Part shown: in pieces, positions 16,569 to 24,985 of the stretch | Numbering within the stretch: the first letter of the stretch is position 1 | Layout of the letters: each line of letters starts with the position of its first letter | NCBI GenBank assembly: GCA_013203845.1 | Contig: JABMPE010000353.1 | Coordinates: 1 to 41,290 of the forward strand | Source: Rhodopirellula sp. | GTDB lineage: Bacteria; Planctomycetota; Planctomycetia; Planctomycetales; Planctomycetaceae | Length of the DNA: 41,290 nucleotides | Direction of reading: 5' to 3' | Made by a program: the position numbers and the translations under genes | Notes under the pieces: generated by a model | Seen by the model: only the letters and a program-made list of their open reading frames with translations | Told to the model about the DNA's origin: nothing | Database searches by the model: none

Positions 16569-18124
16569 TGTATTCAGTGGACTCCATTGAAATTCTCGTC
16601 AGCCTGTTTGTGATCGTTCTGCTGGGGCTGGCTCTGGCGTTCGGATTCACGAAGAGCCGGAATCCGGGACGTTGGGCAGCAGTTGGCGTGGCGTTGATGT
16701 TCGCAGTGTCTGCCTCGTTGTTTTTCGCATCAGGTCAAATAATGTTCCTGGGGCTTACAGGCGTGCCGTTATTCGGATGGCTGATCTATCTTCTGGTCCG
16801 CTCTTCAAATGACCGAAGAACCGGCGTCATCACAGGCATCAGTCTGGCCATTGCCATCGGATGCACACTGTTTGCTTTAAGCCTTCGTACTGACCGTGCG
16901 CAGCGGGCAGAAGCCACTCTTTCCATCAATCAAAAAATTCTGCAGTCTCAAGCGGCAATGATCCGGCAGCTTCGCAAGGAAGAAGATCTTCAGCGCCGCG
17001 ACCTGTTTGAAACTCGCCGTTCCGAGTCTGGACTCAAGGATCCTGGCACCACCGAATCCGAGACGCCAACAACGCAGATCGACTCGTTGAAGTCCAGCCC
17101 CGGCGTGGCCTGGTATCCCGAAGTGGACGAGCGATTTGACGCGGACGTTCAGCCTTCCATGAAAGCCACGGGGCGGACTCTGGGCCAGAAACTGATTTCT
17201 CTGATCAAGCTCGTGACGCCCGAAAAGCAGGATCCACCGATCATCCAGATTCACGCCACGCGAACGCTTCAGCACGAAGATTTCCGTCAAGCTCTGAATG
17301 AACTCGCCACGATCATGCGCAGTCGCTTTCCCGAGGCTCAGGTTCTGGTTGAGCAGGTGTCGCCGACCACTTCGATCACACAGCTTGATTCCAATGCCAT
17401 TTCCATTCGCCTCACCATGTCCGCAGTGCAGATGCTGACTCCCGCACCCTGGAACAGGTCAACGAGCGAACTGCTGGCTGATGTGACGGCAGAGTTAACC
17501 GGCAGCCGCAAAAAAGTCAGCGTGAGCGTCCGGATGGTCGACAAGCCCTGGGTGCATGAATTCGACGTATTTCTTGCTTCGAACCGTGGAAGTGATCTGC
17601 TGCTTGACGGAAGGTCCGGGCGGCTGGCCACGTCGGCTCTGGAGGCTCGCAACGCCGCCGTTGAGGACGCCATCAACATGCTCACGCCAGTCGCGATGCA
17701 GTTGCTTCGAGCACAGAGCCAACCGCTGCTGCGAACTCCCAGCGAAACAGAAATTGCCGACCGCCTGAAGATGGAGATGCTCGACGGGCAGTTGATTATC
17801 GATCGTTTCTCGCAACAGTTGACGCATCCCATGGGAAACCTGTGGCGCGAAGCGATCCTGGTTCGGGCCGACTATTCCGCCATGCAGCGGGTTCTCGGTG
17901 ATTTCCTTCAGCAGCGGCAGCGGGAAGAACGGGATCGGTTGTCACTGGGAGCGGCGCTGGCTTTGCTGGCTGTTGGTATCGTCGTGCTGCACGCGTTCCT
18001 GAACTGGCTGACGAAAGGCTATCACCGAAAAAAGGTCGGCCTGTTGTCAGGCATGGTCGCGATTGCTGGCATGCTGGTCGTTCTGATTCTCGTTCTATCG
18101 TTGAAATTTTCCGCTTTGGTGTAA
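16565..18124 (+). CDS. Polytopic membrane protein coupled to the kinase gene
   Basis: A 519-residue protein of unknown family. The ATG at 16565 overlaps the kinase stop as ATGA, which implies translational coupling; ATG at 16568 is the next codon and also possible. The frame is open back to 16445 but that part overlaps the kinase gene. Four hydrophobic helices lie within residues 12-106. A soluble region of about 350 residues follows, first helical and charged (QAAMIRQLRKEEDLQRRD), then mixed alpha/beta. Two helices close the protein (about 458-483 and 493-515). The soluble part is a candidate kinase partner or sensor domain. No enzyme motif was recognised. It converges on mogA with 73 bases between them. 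Confidence 0.8.
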   Translation: MMYSVDSIEILVSLFVIVLLGLALAFGFTKSRNPGRWAAVGVALMFAVSASLFFASGQIMFLGLTGVPLFGWLIYLLVRSSNDRRTGVITGISLAIAIGCTLFALSLRTDRAQRAEATLSINQKILQSQAAMIRQLRKEEDLQRRDLFETRRSESGLKDPGTTESETPTTQIDSLKSSPGVAWYPEVDERFDADVQPSMKATGRTLGQKLISLIKLVTPEKQDPPIIQIHATRTLQHEDFRQALNELATIMRSRFPEAQVLVEQVSPTTSITQLDSNAISIRLTMSAVQMLTPAPWNRSTSELLADVTAELTGSRKKVSVSVRMVDKPWVHEFDVFLASNRGSDLLLDGRSGRLATSALEARNAAVEDAINMLTPVAMQLLRAQSQPLLRTPSETEIADRLKMEMLDGQLIIDRFSQQLTHPMGNLWREAILVRADYSAMQRVLGDFLQQRQREERDRLSLGAALALLAVGIVVLHAFLNWLTKGYHRKKVGLLSGMVAIAGMLVVLILVLSLKFSALV

Positions 18125-18197
18125 CCCGCAGCTGCAGGCTGAATCAGGTTCTGGACCGTGTCGGCAAAACAGCAACGGAAAGTTACCAGCAGCCAAC

Positions 18198-18761
18198 CTA
18201 CTGTCCCGGTTTCTTTCGGGGACGGAAGGCGACAAGGCGATTCTCATTTGTCGTCAGGAACGGGCCTTCGATCAGATCGATGCAGTAGGGAATTGCCGGG
18301 AAGACGGCGTCGAGGCATTCGCAAATCGCTTTCGGCTGACCGGGCAGGTTTACAATCAGTGCTCTGCCCCGGATGCCCGCGGTCTGTCGTGACAGAATCG
18401 CGGTCGCGACTTTTTCGAGGGACACTTTTCGCATCAGCTCACCAAAGCCGGGCATCATTTTTTCGCAGACCGCTTCAGTGGCTTCGGGAGTGATGTCGCG
18501 GTTCGAAGGACCAGTCCCGCCCGTGGTGATGACCAGGCAGCAGCCTTCCTGATCGCAGAGTTCGATCAACGCCTGCTCGACAACAGCTGGTTCGTCAGGA
18601 ATAACGCGAGCCACCGGTTCCCACGCCGAGGAGAGAACGTCGTTGAGGTATTCACGAATCGCCGGACCGCCTCGGTCTTCGTATTCGCCACGACTGGCCC
18701 GGTCGGAAACCGTGACGATGCCGATGCGGGCGGTGGCTGAAGATGCTTTGTCGTCAGGCAT
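18198..18761 (-). CDS. mog: Molybdopterin adenylyltransferase (MogA/MoaB-like)
   Basis: A 187-residue cytoplasmic protein of the MogA/MoaB fold. Mog adenylates molybdopterin before molybdate insertion in molybdenum cofactor synthesis. Motifs: IGIVTVSDRASRGEYED at the N terminus, the signature TTGGTGPSNRDITPEAT (about 79-95), and RGRALIVNLPGQPKA near the C terminus. Length fits Mog (about 195 residues) slightly better than MoaB, but the two are hard to separate by eye. No other moa or moe gene is nearby. It lies downstream of the Uma2-like gene on the same strand, with a 30-base imperfect palindrome in the 133-base gap. Confidence 0.88.
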   Translation of the reverse strand: MPDDKASSATARIGIVTVSDRASRGEYEDRGGPAIREYLNDVLSSAWEPVARVIPDEPAVVEQALIELCDQEGCCLVITTGGTGPSNRDITPEATEAVCEKMMPGFGELMRKVSLEKVATAILSRQTAGIRGRALIVNLPGQPKAICECLDAVFPAIPYCIDLIEGPFLTTNENRLVAFRPRKKPGQ

Positions 18762-18802
18762 TTGCGGAGTTCCGAGTGCAAAGTTTCAGGGTTATTTGAG
18801 TA

Positions 18803-18875
18803 AGCCGCAGATGAACGCCGATCGACGCAGATGCTCCACTGAAATATCTGCGTCAATCGGCGTTTATCTGCGGCT
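18803..18875 (-). repeat. Imperfect palindromic repeat element
   Basis: Arms 18803-18832 and 18846-18875 are inverted repeats matching at 28 of 30 positions around a 13-base loop. Each arm carries two CGCAGAT words (AGCCGCAGAT...GACGCAGAT), so there is also internal repetition. It lies in the 133-base gap between the Uma2-like gene and mogA and extends past neither. No T-run follows. The form suggests a dispersed palindromic element, possibly stabilising or ending the Uma2 transcript. No second copy is present in this window. Confidence 0.75.
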
Positions 18876-18894
18876 AAGTTTGAGAATAGAAAAC

Positions 18895-19512
18895 TTATTC
18901 CGAACGACGAGCCCATTCCCACCATTCGGGCTGCTGAAAGATGTCGCTCACTGGAACTTCGAAACCGGCAAGCAGCGGACTGGCGGTCGAACGATCGAGC
19001 CAGTCGCTTTGTCCGACAAGGACATCCTCTCGACCGAGAACTTTGAGTCGATCAGCGTGTGTATGGATGGCAATCTTCTGTTCCTGGGGGTCGATGACTA
19101 TGGCGACCGGAATTCCGCAATTGCGGTAGTGCGAGATTCGGACCGGCATGTTTCGTCGACGATCGACCGTAGACGCCACTTCGATGATCAGAGCCGGCAT
19201 TTTGTCAGTGACCACTTTGTCGGTCTCGACCCAACGGTTGCCCGCGACGAAGTAGCTGACTGCCGGACACAGGACCGTGTCCGGCGCTCGCTGCACGATG
19301 ATTCCCAGCTCAAAGCAGGCATACCCGGTCTGTGTCTCTTCGATCCATTTCGCGAGAACACGCGACAGATTGCGGATCACGTTTCCGTGAGCGTCGGATG
19401 GCTGCTCAAGAATGACGGGCTCGCCAGCGATCAGTTCTGACCAGCGTCCACCGTCGGGGAGGTCGTACTTCTGATCGGCATACTCTTCTGCGGTCATGAT
19501 TCTCTGGATCAT
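18895..19512 (-). CDS. Uma2 family (DUF820) restriction-endonuclease-fold protein
   Basis: A 205-residue protein with the Uma2/DUF820 pattern: MTAEEYADQKYDLPDGGRW, then SELIAGEPV, a His in SDAHGNVI, PALIIEVAS (Glu111), SHYRNCGIPVAIVIDPQ, and a beta-rich tail. The family has a PD-(D/E)xK nuclease fold but its role is not established. Where many members have PDV with a catalytic Asp, this one reads CPAV (Ala84), and the expected downstream Lys seems to be Arg125, so catalysis may be lost. Start is uncertain: ATG 19512 or, five codons later, ATG 19497, which fits the family start MTAEE better. Neither has a strong ribosome binding site. It lies between a palindrome (18803-18875) and a short direct repeat (19512-19547). 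Confidence 0.85.
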   Translation of the reverse strand: MIQRIMTAEEYADQKYDLPDGGRWSELIAGEPVILEQPSDAHGNVIRNLSRVLAKWIEETQTGYACFELGIIVQRAPDTVLCPAVSYFVAGNRWVETDKVVTDKMPALIIEVASTVDRRRNMPVRISHYRNCGIPVAIVIDPQEQKIAIHTHADRLKVLGREDVLVGQSDWLDRSTASPLLAGFEVPVSDIFQQPEWWEWARRSE

Positions 19513-19547
19513 TGGAAATCGAAAGTCAGGTTTGGAAATGGAAAGTC
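19512..19547. repeat. Short 20-base-period direct repeat
   Basis: TTGGAAATCGAAAGTC (19512-19527) recurs with one change as TTGGAAATGGAAAGTC (19532-19547), in the 40-base gap between the Uma2-like and TerC genes. It may be a slippage product or the edge of an inserted segment. Confidence 0.6.
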
Positions 19548-19552
19548 GAAGA

Positions 19553-20347
19553 TCAGGCTTCGGCGGTGGCGGGTGCCGGTGCAGCTTTTGGGCGGACCTT
19601 CATGTTCAGAAACTCAACGCCAAGAGAAAACACCATGGCGAAGTAGATGTAACCTTTTTCGATATGCGTGCCGATGCCTTCGGCCAGAAGCATCACGCCG
19701 ATCAGCAACAGAAAGCTGAGGGCCAGAATTTTCAGCGTGGGATGTGCCGAGACAAAATTGCTGACACGGTCGGCGAAGATCACCATGACTCCGACGGCGA
19801 TGACCATCGCGGTAATCATAATTGGAACGTTATCCACCATACCGACGGCGGTGATGACAGAGTCCAGCGAGAAAACCAGATCAAGCAGCGCGATCTGAAC
19901 GAGTGCCGCAGTAAACGTGATCGGATTTTTCGACCCACTGAGATGGTGTTCTCCGGAAATCTGTTCGTGCATCTCTTTGACAGTTTTGAAAATCAGAAAG
20001 AGCCCGCCCAGCACCAGGATCAGGTCACGGCCGGACACTGTGCGAATCTCGTTCAGCCGCTCCGCTTCGTAGTCAGGAAAACTGGCATTCGCGGCGACTT
20101 CGAACCAGGCATCCGGTGCTCCGATATCAGTCCACGCAAAAACGGGCGTTGTCAGACTCATGACCCAGCTGATACCCAGCAGCAGTCCGATCCTCATCAC
20201 CAGAGCGATCGACAGCCCGACTCGGCGTCCCGCGCTGCGTTTCTGCGCAGGCAGACGATCGGTCAAAATTGCAATAAAGACGATGTTGTCGATCCCGAGC
20301 ACGATTTCCATCGCGGACAGAGCGACCAGAGCAATCAAGAGGTCCAT
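19553..20347 (-). CDS. TerC family integral membrane protein
   Basis: A 264-residue inner-membrane protein of the TerC family, associated with tellurium resistance and, in several bacteria, with metal ion (manganese) export. Family signatures are clear: ALSAMEIVLGIDNIVFIAIL near the N terminus and LLDLVFSLDSVITAVGM in the middle, each with the conserved Asp in a helix, plus VRPKA after the final helix. The frame is open to 20497, but ATG 20347 (MDLLIALVAL) matches the family start and GGGA lies a few bases upstream. The upstream extension is polar and unlike the family. Only 40 bases separate it from the Uma2-like gene downstream. Substrate is not determinable here. Confidence 0.9.
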   Translation of the reverse strand: MDLLIALVALSAMEIVLGIDNIVFIAILTDRLPAQKRSAGRRVGLSIALVMRIGLLLGISWVMSLTTPVFAWTDIGAPDAWFEVAANASFPDYEAERLNEIRTVSGRDLILVLGGLFLIFKTVKEMHEQISGEHHLSGSKNPITFTAALVQIALLDLVFSLDSVITAVGMVDNVPIMITAMVIAVGVMVIFADRVSNFVSAHPTLKILALSFLLLIGVMLLAEGIGTHIEKGYIYFAMVFSLGVEFLNMKVRPKAAPAPATAEA

Positions 20348-20508
20348 TGGGTATCCCGAGTTAACAGCCAGTCGGAGAAGACTCGACCTTAACTCATAGT
20401 AAGTCGATCGGTTTAAACACGGTGAAGACGACCTGTCTTCAGCTTCTGCCGCCCGATTGTTCGTTCTCTGGTTTTCATCGGGGACAGGATGCTGCAAACT
20501 CTACAGCC

Positions 20509-21912
20509 ATGAGAGTCAAATTCCAGACAACGTCAATCTCGACTAACCGGCACACTCGTGTTCCCGAACGAGTTGCCCGAACCGTCGTTGCTCTGTGCGT
20601 TGTCGTAAGCATCATTCTGACGGCTGTCGAATCCGTGATGGCGTCCGGTTTGCAACGCGGAAATTCCGCACCGCCTCCGGATCGCGAGGCCACGGTCACA
20701 ACCAGTCCGTCATCTTCATCGGTGACAACTACAAAGCCAACTGCCGACCAAGCTGATGACGCAGAGCCACCGATTGAAATCGAACGGCTGCTTAAAGAAT
20801 TGGCCCCATCCAGCAGACAGGCTGCGGAAGCGGTTCCGGTTCTGCTCGCCATACTTCGCGATACCGAAGCGGATACCTCGTTGAGGATGCGTTCGTCGGC
20901 CATGCTTGCGCGAATTGGCGAACCAGCTCGCGCCGCGGTTCCGGTGCTGATCGAAATCCTCAAACAATCCGAAACAACGATTTTATCAGAGCCTGCCATT
21001 GCTGACCGCCAGAAACGTTTATCAGCTGAAGACACCAGTTACTGGGTGATGAAAAGTCTCGGCCTGTTTGACAACGTCGCAGCGGATGCGGTTCCGAGCG
21101 TTGCACGCTTTCTGACATCGCCAGCCACGTCGTCGAAGCTACGCGTGCTGGCTGCCGACACTCTGGGGCAAATTCGTACGTCGACAGCGATCGGCGTTCT
21201 GACCACAGAGTTGATGAAACCTGGTCAGAAAAATGATCATGACTCAATCCTTCTCCGGCAGACGATCATTGACGGCCTGGCGCTGGCCGGACCTCTGGCA
21301 GTGGGATCAATTCCGGCGCTGGTTCGAGCCGCCGAAGACGACAATGTGGACATCCGCCGCAAGGCCTGCGACGCTCTGGGAGCGCTGGGGCCACGTGCTG
21401 AGGGAGCATTGAACTCACTGCTCGAACGCCTGATTCTTGACGAAGACCACGCCGTGAAAGATGCCGCCGCGAACGCTCTGGTCCGGGTCGGGCGACCGGC
21501 CATTGATTCACTGGTCGAACTGCTTGAACGCGGTGATGCGGAGATTCAGTGGCGTGCGGCCAGGGCACTCGGGCAATCAGGAACCATGGCGAAGCCGGTC
21601 GTTCCGCAGCTCGAAAAAGCTTTTGAAAATTCATCGCTGCTGGTTCGCATTGAGGCCATCGACGCAGCGTGGAAGATCTCGCGAGACTCGCACGCCGTGG
21701 CCACTGCTCTTATGAAAATCCTGTCTGAAGACGACAGACAGATTCGCCGTCGAGCAACGGGCCTACTGGTTGAGCTGGAGCCGCTGCCGCGTGAAACTTC
21801 CGTCGGTCTTCTGCAACTCGCGACGAACGGCAGCACGAATGAAGGCCGCGCGGCAGCGTACGTGATTCGAGAACGATCCCGTCGAACAAGCCAGTTACCT
21901 CGCGACCAGTAA
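20509..21912 (+). CDS. Exported HEAT-repeat protein
   Basis: A 467-residue protein. The basic N terminus is followed by a hydrophobic core (about 25-40, TVVALCVVVSIILTA) and a likely cleavage site after SVMA, so it is probably exported. A Ser/Thr/Pro-rich linker leads into HEAT/PBS-lyase-like helical repeats (about 95-440), for example RRKACDALGALGPRAEGAL, VKDAAANALVRVGRPA and IQWRAARALGQSG. Such solenoids bind protein partners; no enzyme motif is present. The frame is open from a GTG at 20422, but ATG 20509 puts the signal peptide nearer the N terminus. It is divergent from TerC, with about 160 bases between starts. trmH begins 41 bases after the stop and may be co-transcribed. Confidence 0.82.
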   Translation: MRVKFQTTSISTNRHTRVPERVARTVVALCVVVSIILTAVESVMASGLQRGNSAPPPDREATVTTSPSSSSVTTTKPTADQADDAEPPIEIERLLKELAPSSRQAAEAVPVLLAILRDTEADTSLRMRSSAMLARIGEPARAAVPVLIEILKQSETTILSEPAIADRQKRLSAEDTSYWVMKSLGLFDNVAADAVPSVARFLTSPATSSKLRVLAADTLGQIRTSTAIGVLTTELMKPGQKNDHDSILLRQTIIDGLALAGPLAVGSIPALVRAAEDDNVDIRRKACDALGALGPRAEGALNSLLERLILDEDHAVKDAAANALVRVGRPAIDSLVELLERGDAEIQWRAARALGQSGTMAKPVVPQLEKAFENSSLLVRIEAIDAAWKISRDSHAVATALMKILSEDDRQIRRRATGLLVELEPLPRETSVGLLQLATNGSTNEGRAAAYVIRERSRRTSQLPRDQ

Positions 21913-21953
21913 CCGAGCAACCAATTACCGAGCCGATCTGCAGTTACGGAATT

Positions 21954-22772
21954 ATGACTGACGACACACTCAACAAACTCTCCAGCAGCGTTTCGCAACC
22001 GAACCCGACCGATCAGCAATACCGACGCGAGCTGACGAATTATCTCGCCGGGTTTCTGACTCTGCATCGGAAAGATTTACTGCAGCGTCTGATTCTCGAA
22101 CGAACCCGGCATCTGACGGTTGTCCTGGAAGATGTCTGCCACGCTCACAACGCCAGTGCCTGCGTCAGAAGTTGCTACTGCTTCGGCATTCAGGATTTTC
22201 ACGTCATCGAGAACCGCAACCGGTTCGACGTCGCCGTCGACATCGCTCGCGGAGCCACTCAGTGGCTGACCATGCACCGGCATCGCTACTCGAAAATCCA
22301 GCCGGACAGCACGCGAGCCTGTATCGAAACGTTGCGGCAAAGCGGTTATCAGATCGTGGTGGCCAGCCCTCATGATGCCAACTGCGAACTGGAAACTTAC
22401 GACATCTCGAAACCGACAGCCTTGCTGTTCGGTAACGAAAAAGAAGGAGTTTCTCCCAACGCGATACAGCTGGCGACTCACATCATGCGGGTTCCAATGT
22501 ATGGCTTCACGGAAAGTTTCAACATTTCGGTCGCCGCCGCAGTCTGTCTGCATCACCTGGTCTGGCGAATGCGGCAACTGGATTTCGACTGGCGACTTTC
22601 TCCCGCGGAACGCGAATCCATTCTGCACGACTGGGTGCGTATCTCATCCGGTCATCGATTAAAGGCTCTGACGAAGCGTTTCGAGGAATCGCAAATGTCC
22701 GACGACGTTTCGCCGATACAGGAATGCTGGCCGGATTGGAGTAAAGTTCTCTCGACCCACTGTAATCATTAG
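21954..22772 (+). CDS. trmH: tRNA (guanosine-18-2'-O)-methyltransferase
   Basis: A 272-residue SPOUT-class RNA methyltransferase. It would methylate the ribose 2'-OH of G18 in the tRNA D-loop using S-adenosylmethionine. TrmH-specific text is clear: YLAGFLTLHRKDLLQRLILERTRHLTVVLEDV, the motif NASACVR (66-72, catalytic Arg72), ALLFGNEKEGVS (about 157-168), and GFTESFNISVAAAVCL, which forms the SAM-binding trefoil knot. The C-terminal helical extension is also TrmH-like. Length is slightly above the E. coli protein (229 residues), partly from about 25 extra N-terminal residues. It follows the HEAT gene by 41 bases. SpoU subfamilies resemble one another, but this matches TrmH best. Confidence 0.92.
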   Translation: MTDDTLNKLSSSVSQPNPTDQQYRRELTNYLAGFLTLHRKDLLQRLILERTRHLTVVLEDVCHAHNASACVRSCYCFGIQDFHVIENRNRFDVAVDIARGATQWLTMHRHRYSKIQPDSTRACIETLRQSGYQIVVASPHDANCELETYDISKPTALLFGNEKEGVSPNAIQLATHIMRVPMYGFTESFNISVAAAVCLHHLVWRMRQLDFDWRLSPAERESILHDWVRISSGHRLKALTKRFEESQMSDDVSPIQECWPDWSKVLSTHCNH

Positions 22773-22841
22773 GCCACTTTGCGTTTCGCATTTCGCCGAC
22801 TCGTCCGGACCAATCACTCATCACTGACTCGGAGAGCTGCG

Positions 22842-23045
22842 ATGCCATTATCTGAGCGTGAAAGCGGTTTCGATCTTTCGTTAGAAACCGGCGTCAAAAT
22901 TCCTCGCCAGAATTCGGAACGGACTAACGTGCCCGGTGCGTTGCCTGCGGCTGAGTCGATGGCGATACTGCCAGCTCGCATTACCCAGGATCTGAACAAT
23001 GTCGGCTGTCACCCTGTTTATTTGAATTCATCGCCTGTGCGATGA
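22842..23045 (+). CDS. Possible 67-residue small protein
   Basis: An ATG at 22842 has GGAGAG at 22831-22836, close to ideal placement, and opens a 67-codon frame (MPLSERESGFDLSLETGVKIP... to NSSPVR) in the 325-base gap between trmH and the peroxidase-like gene. There is no signal peptide, membrane segment or recognised motif; it is polar with a short hydrophobic patch (AESMAILPA). I do not recognise a family. The strong ribosome binding site and the otherwise unexplained gap favour a real gene. Chance remains quite possible at this length. The rest of 22773-23097 holds nothing recognisable. Confidence 0.35.
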   Translation: MPLSERESGFDLSLETGVKIPRQNSERTNVPGALPAAESMAILPARITQDLNNVGCHPVYLNSSPVR

Positions 23046-23097
23046 GGGGCGACCCCACCCTTGCCGTCATGTTCGACCAGGAACGTGAGGACCCGCC

Positions 23098-23751
23098 ATG
23101 CTTCGACTTGTGAAACTGACACTGTGTGTGACTCTGCTGGCCGTTTCCGCGACGACGTTTGCTACTGCGGAAGACAGCAACAAGACCGACAAGAAAAAGG
23201 CTGCCAGCGAGGAAAAGAAAGCGATGCATCCCGTCTATGGCCTGACAATGAAGTCGCTGACCGGTAAGGAGACGAAACTTTCTCAGTACCGCGGGAAGGT
23301 GATGCTGATTGTGAATACGGCCAGCGAGTGTGGCGCCACGCCGCAGTACGATCCATTGCAGGGACTCCACAAAAAGTTCGCGGAAAAAGGCCTGGCAGTC
23401 GTCGGATTCCCGTGCAACCAGTTTGGCAGCCAGGAGCCGGGATCGGAGACCGAGATCGCCACGTTCTGCAAAAAGAACTACGGCGTCGAGTTCGATATGT
23501 TCGGCAAGATCGACGTCAATGGTGAAAAGGCGGCGCCGCTGTATGCCTACCTGACGTCGAAAAAAAGCGGCCTCGAAAAGACCGGTCCGATCCGCTGGAA
23601 CTTTGAGAAGATTCTGATCTCACGCAGTGGCAAACCTGTGGCTCGATTCGCAACGGGGGTCCAACCAGATTCGGAAGAAGTCGTGAAAGCCATCGAAGCG
23701 GAACTGGCCAAAGAAGAACCAAAGAAACGGGACAAGAAAGCAACGAAGTAA
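23098..23751 (+). CDS. Exported glutathione peroxidase-like thiol peroxidase
   Basis: A 217-residue protein of the glutathione peroxidase family, reducing hydroperoxides. A signal peptide (about 1-24, ending ATTFATA) and a Lys/Glu-rich linker precede the catalytic domain. Motifs: NTASECGATPQY with peroxidatic Cys78 (Cys, not Sec), GFPCNQFGSQEPG with Cys106 as likely resolving Cys and the catalytic Gln, and RWNFEKILI carrying the Trp-Asn pair. Cys-type members usually use thioredoxin rather than glutathione. Export to the periplasm is less common in the family, though seen. The C terminus is Lys-rich. ATG 23098 follows GAGGAC. A strong terminator at 23790-23830 closes the gene. Confidence 0.9.
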   Translation: MLRLVKLTLCVTLLAVSATTFATAEDSNKTDKKKAASEEKKAMHPVYGLTMKSLTGKETKLSQYRGKVMLIVNTASECGATPQYDPLQGLHKKFAEKGLAVVGFPCNQFGSQEPGSETEIATFCKKNYGVEFDMFGKIDVNGEKAAPLYAYLTSKKSGLEKTGPIRWNFEKILISRSGKPVARFATGVQPDSEEVVKAIEAELAKEEPKKRDKKATK

Positions 23752-23789
23752 GCTTTGCCCGAACCCGCGAGAACTGACTGCTGATACAG

Positions 23790-23830
23790 GGCCGTCTTCC
23801 AGTCTGAGGAAGACGGCCTTTTGACTTTTT
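23790..23830 (+). terminator. Rho-independent terminator after the peroxidase gene
   Basis: GGCCGTCTTCC (23790-23800) pairs with GGAAGACGGCC (23808-23818), an 11-bp stem with a seven-base loop, followed by TTTTGACTTTTT. It lies 38 bases after the stop codon and separates this gene from tdh. Confidence 0.9.
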
Positions 23831-23953
23831 GAATTATCACGAGCCTGTTCGCGGTTCGGCTTGTCGAGTTTTCCACAAACGTCGGCAGCCGCCTGCTGGT
23901 TACAGGCCTGAGTTTCCAAACTGTTGTAACAGGAAGATTCTGGAGAGCTGATT

Positions 23954-24985
23954 GTGAAAGCGCTTGTGAAGAAAGAAGCGGCACCGGGCCTGTGGCTCGA
24001 AGATGTTCCCGAGCCGAAAATCGGGATCAACGACGTTCTGATTAAGATTCACCGGACCGGAATCTGCGGCACCGACGTGCACATTTACAAATGGGATGCG
24101 TGGGCTCAGAAAACGATCCCCGTTCCAATGACGGTCGGACACGAGTTCGTGGGCGAGGTTGTGGAAGTCGGCTCGAACGTGACGGACTTTCATGCGGGCG
24201 AGATTGTCAGCGGAGAAGGACACGTCGTCTGCGGGCTCTGTCGAAACTGCCTGGCGGGACGTCGGCATCTTTGTGCTCACACAGTAGGCGTGGGTGTCAA
24301 TCGCGAAGGCGCATTCGCCGAATACATTTCCTTGCCCATGACGAACGTCTGGCACCATCACGCCGGAATCGACTGGGACATTGCATCGATCTTCGACCCG
24401 TTCGGAAATGCCGTTCACACTGCGTTGTCTTTCCCCGTGCTGGGCGAAGACGTGCTGATTACCGGCGCAGGACCGATCGGTCTGATGGCGGCGGCTGTTG
24501 TGCGTCATGCCGGCGCGAGATACGTCGTCGTGACGGACGTGAATCCCTGGCGACTGGAACTGGCGAAGAAACTGGGAGCCACTCGCGCGGTCGACGTTCG
24601 TCAGGAATCGCTGCCGGACATTCAAAAAGAACTCGGCATGGCCGAAGGCTTTGACGTCGGACTCGAAATGTCCGGCAACCCTTCGGCGTTTCGCGGGATG
24701 CTGGAAAACATGTCCCACGGCGGCAGGATTGCCATGCTGGGGATCCCCGAGGCTGAAATGTCGATCGACTGGAACATCGTCGTGTTCAACATGTTGACGA
24801 TTAAAGGGATCTACGGTCGCGAGATGTACGAGACCTGGTACAAAATGACGGTGATGCTGCAGAGCGGTCTGGACATCAGCCCGGTCATCACACATCGATT
24901 TCACTATTCCGAGTTTCAGCAGGGCTTTGATGCGATGCTCAGCGGCAACTCCGGCAAAGTGATTCTCAACTGGACCGACCGATAA
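23954..24985 (+). CDS. tdh: L-threonine 3-dehydrogenase
   Basis: A 343-residue zinc-dependent medium-chain dehydrogenase oxidising L-threonine to 2-amino-3-ketobutyrate with NAD+. Motifs: [10 protein letters not shown] with catalytic zinc ligand Cys38, [14 protein letters not shown], the structural-zinc cysteine cluster [15 protein letters not shown], the Tdh-specific [11 protein letters not shown], the Rossmann loop GAGPIG, and [15 protein letters not shown]. Length matches E. coli Tdh (341). The GTG start at 23954 is supported by GGAGAG at 23942-23947. kbl follows after 65 bases, the classic tdh-kbl pairing, here with tdh first. A 12-bp direct repeat crosses the stop codon. Confidence 0.96.
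   Translation: MKALVKKEAAPGLWLEDVPEPKIGINDVLIKIHRTGICGTDVHIYKWDAWAQKTIPVPMTVGHEFVGEVVEVGSNVTDFHAGEIVSGEGHVVCGLCRNCLAGRRHLCAHTVGVGVNREGAFAEYISLPMTNVWHHHAGIDWDIASIFDPFGNAVHTALSFPVLGEDVLITGAGPIGLMAAAVVRHAGARYVVVTDVNPWRLELAKKLGATRAVDVRQESLPDIQKELGMAEGFDVGLEMSGNPSAFRGMLENMSHGGRIAMLGIPEAEMSIDWNIVVFNMLTIKGIYGREMYETWYKMTVMLQSGLDISPVITHRFHYSEFQQGFDAMLSGNSGKVILNWTDR

Noticed and set aside
18204..18225. GTCCC/GGGAC-type hairpin as a terminator between converging genes
   Set aside because: It lies inside the mogA coding sequence and lacks a T-run in either direction.
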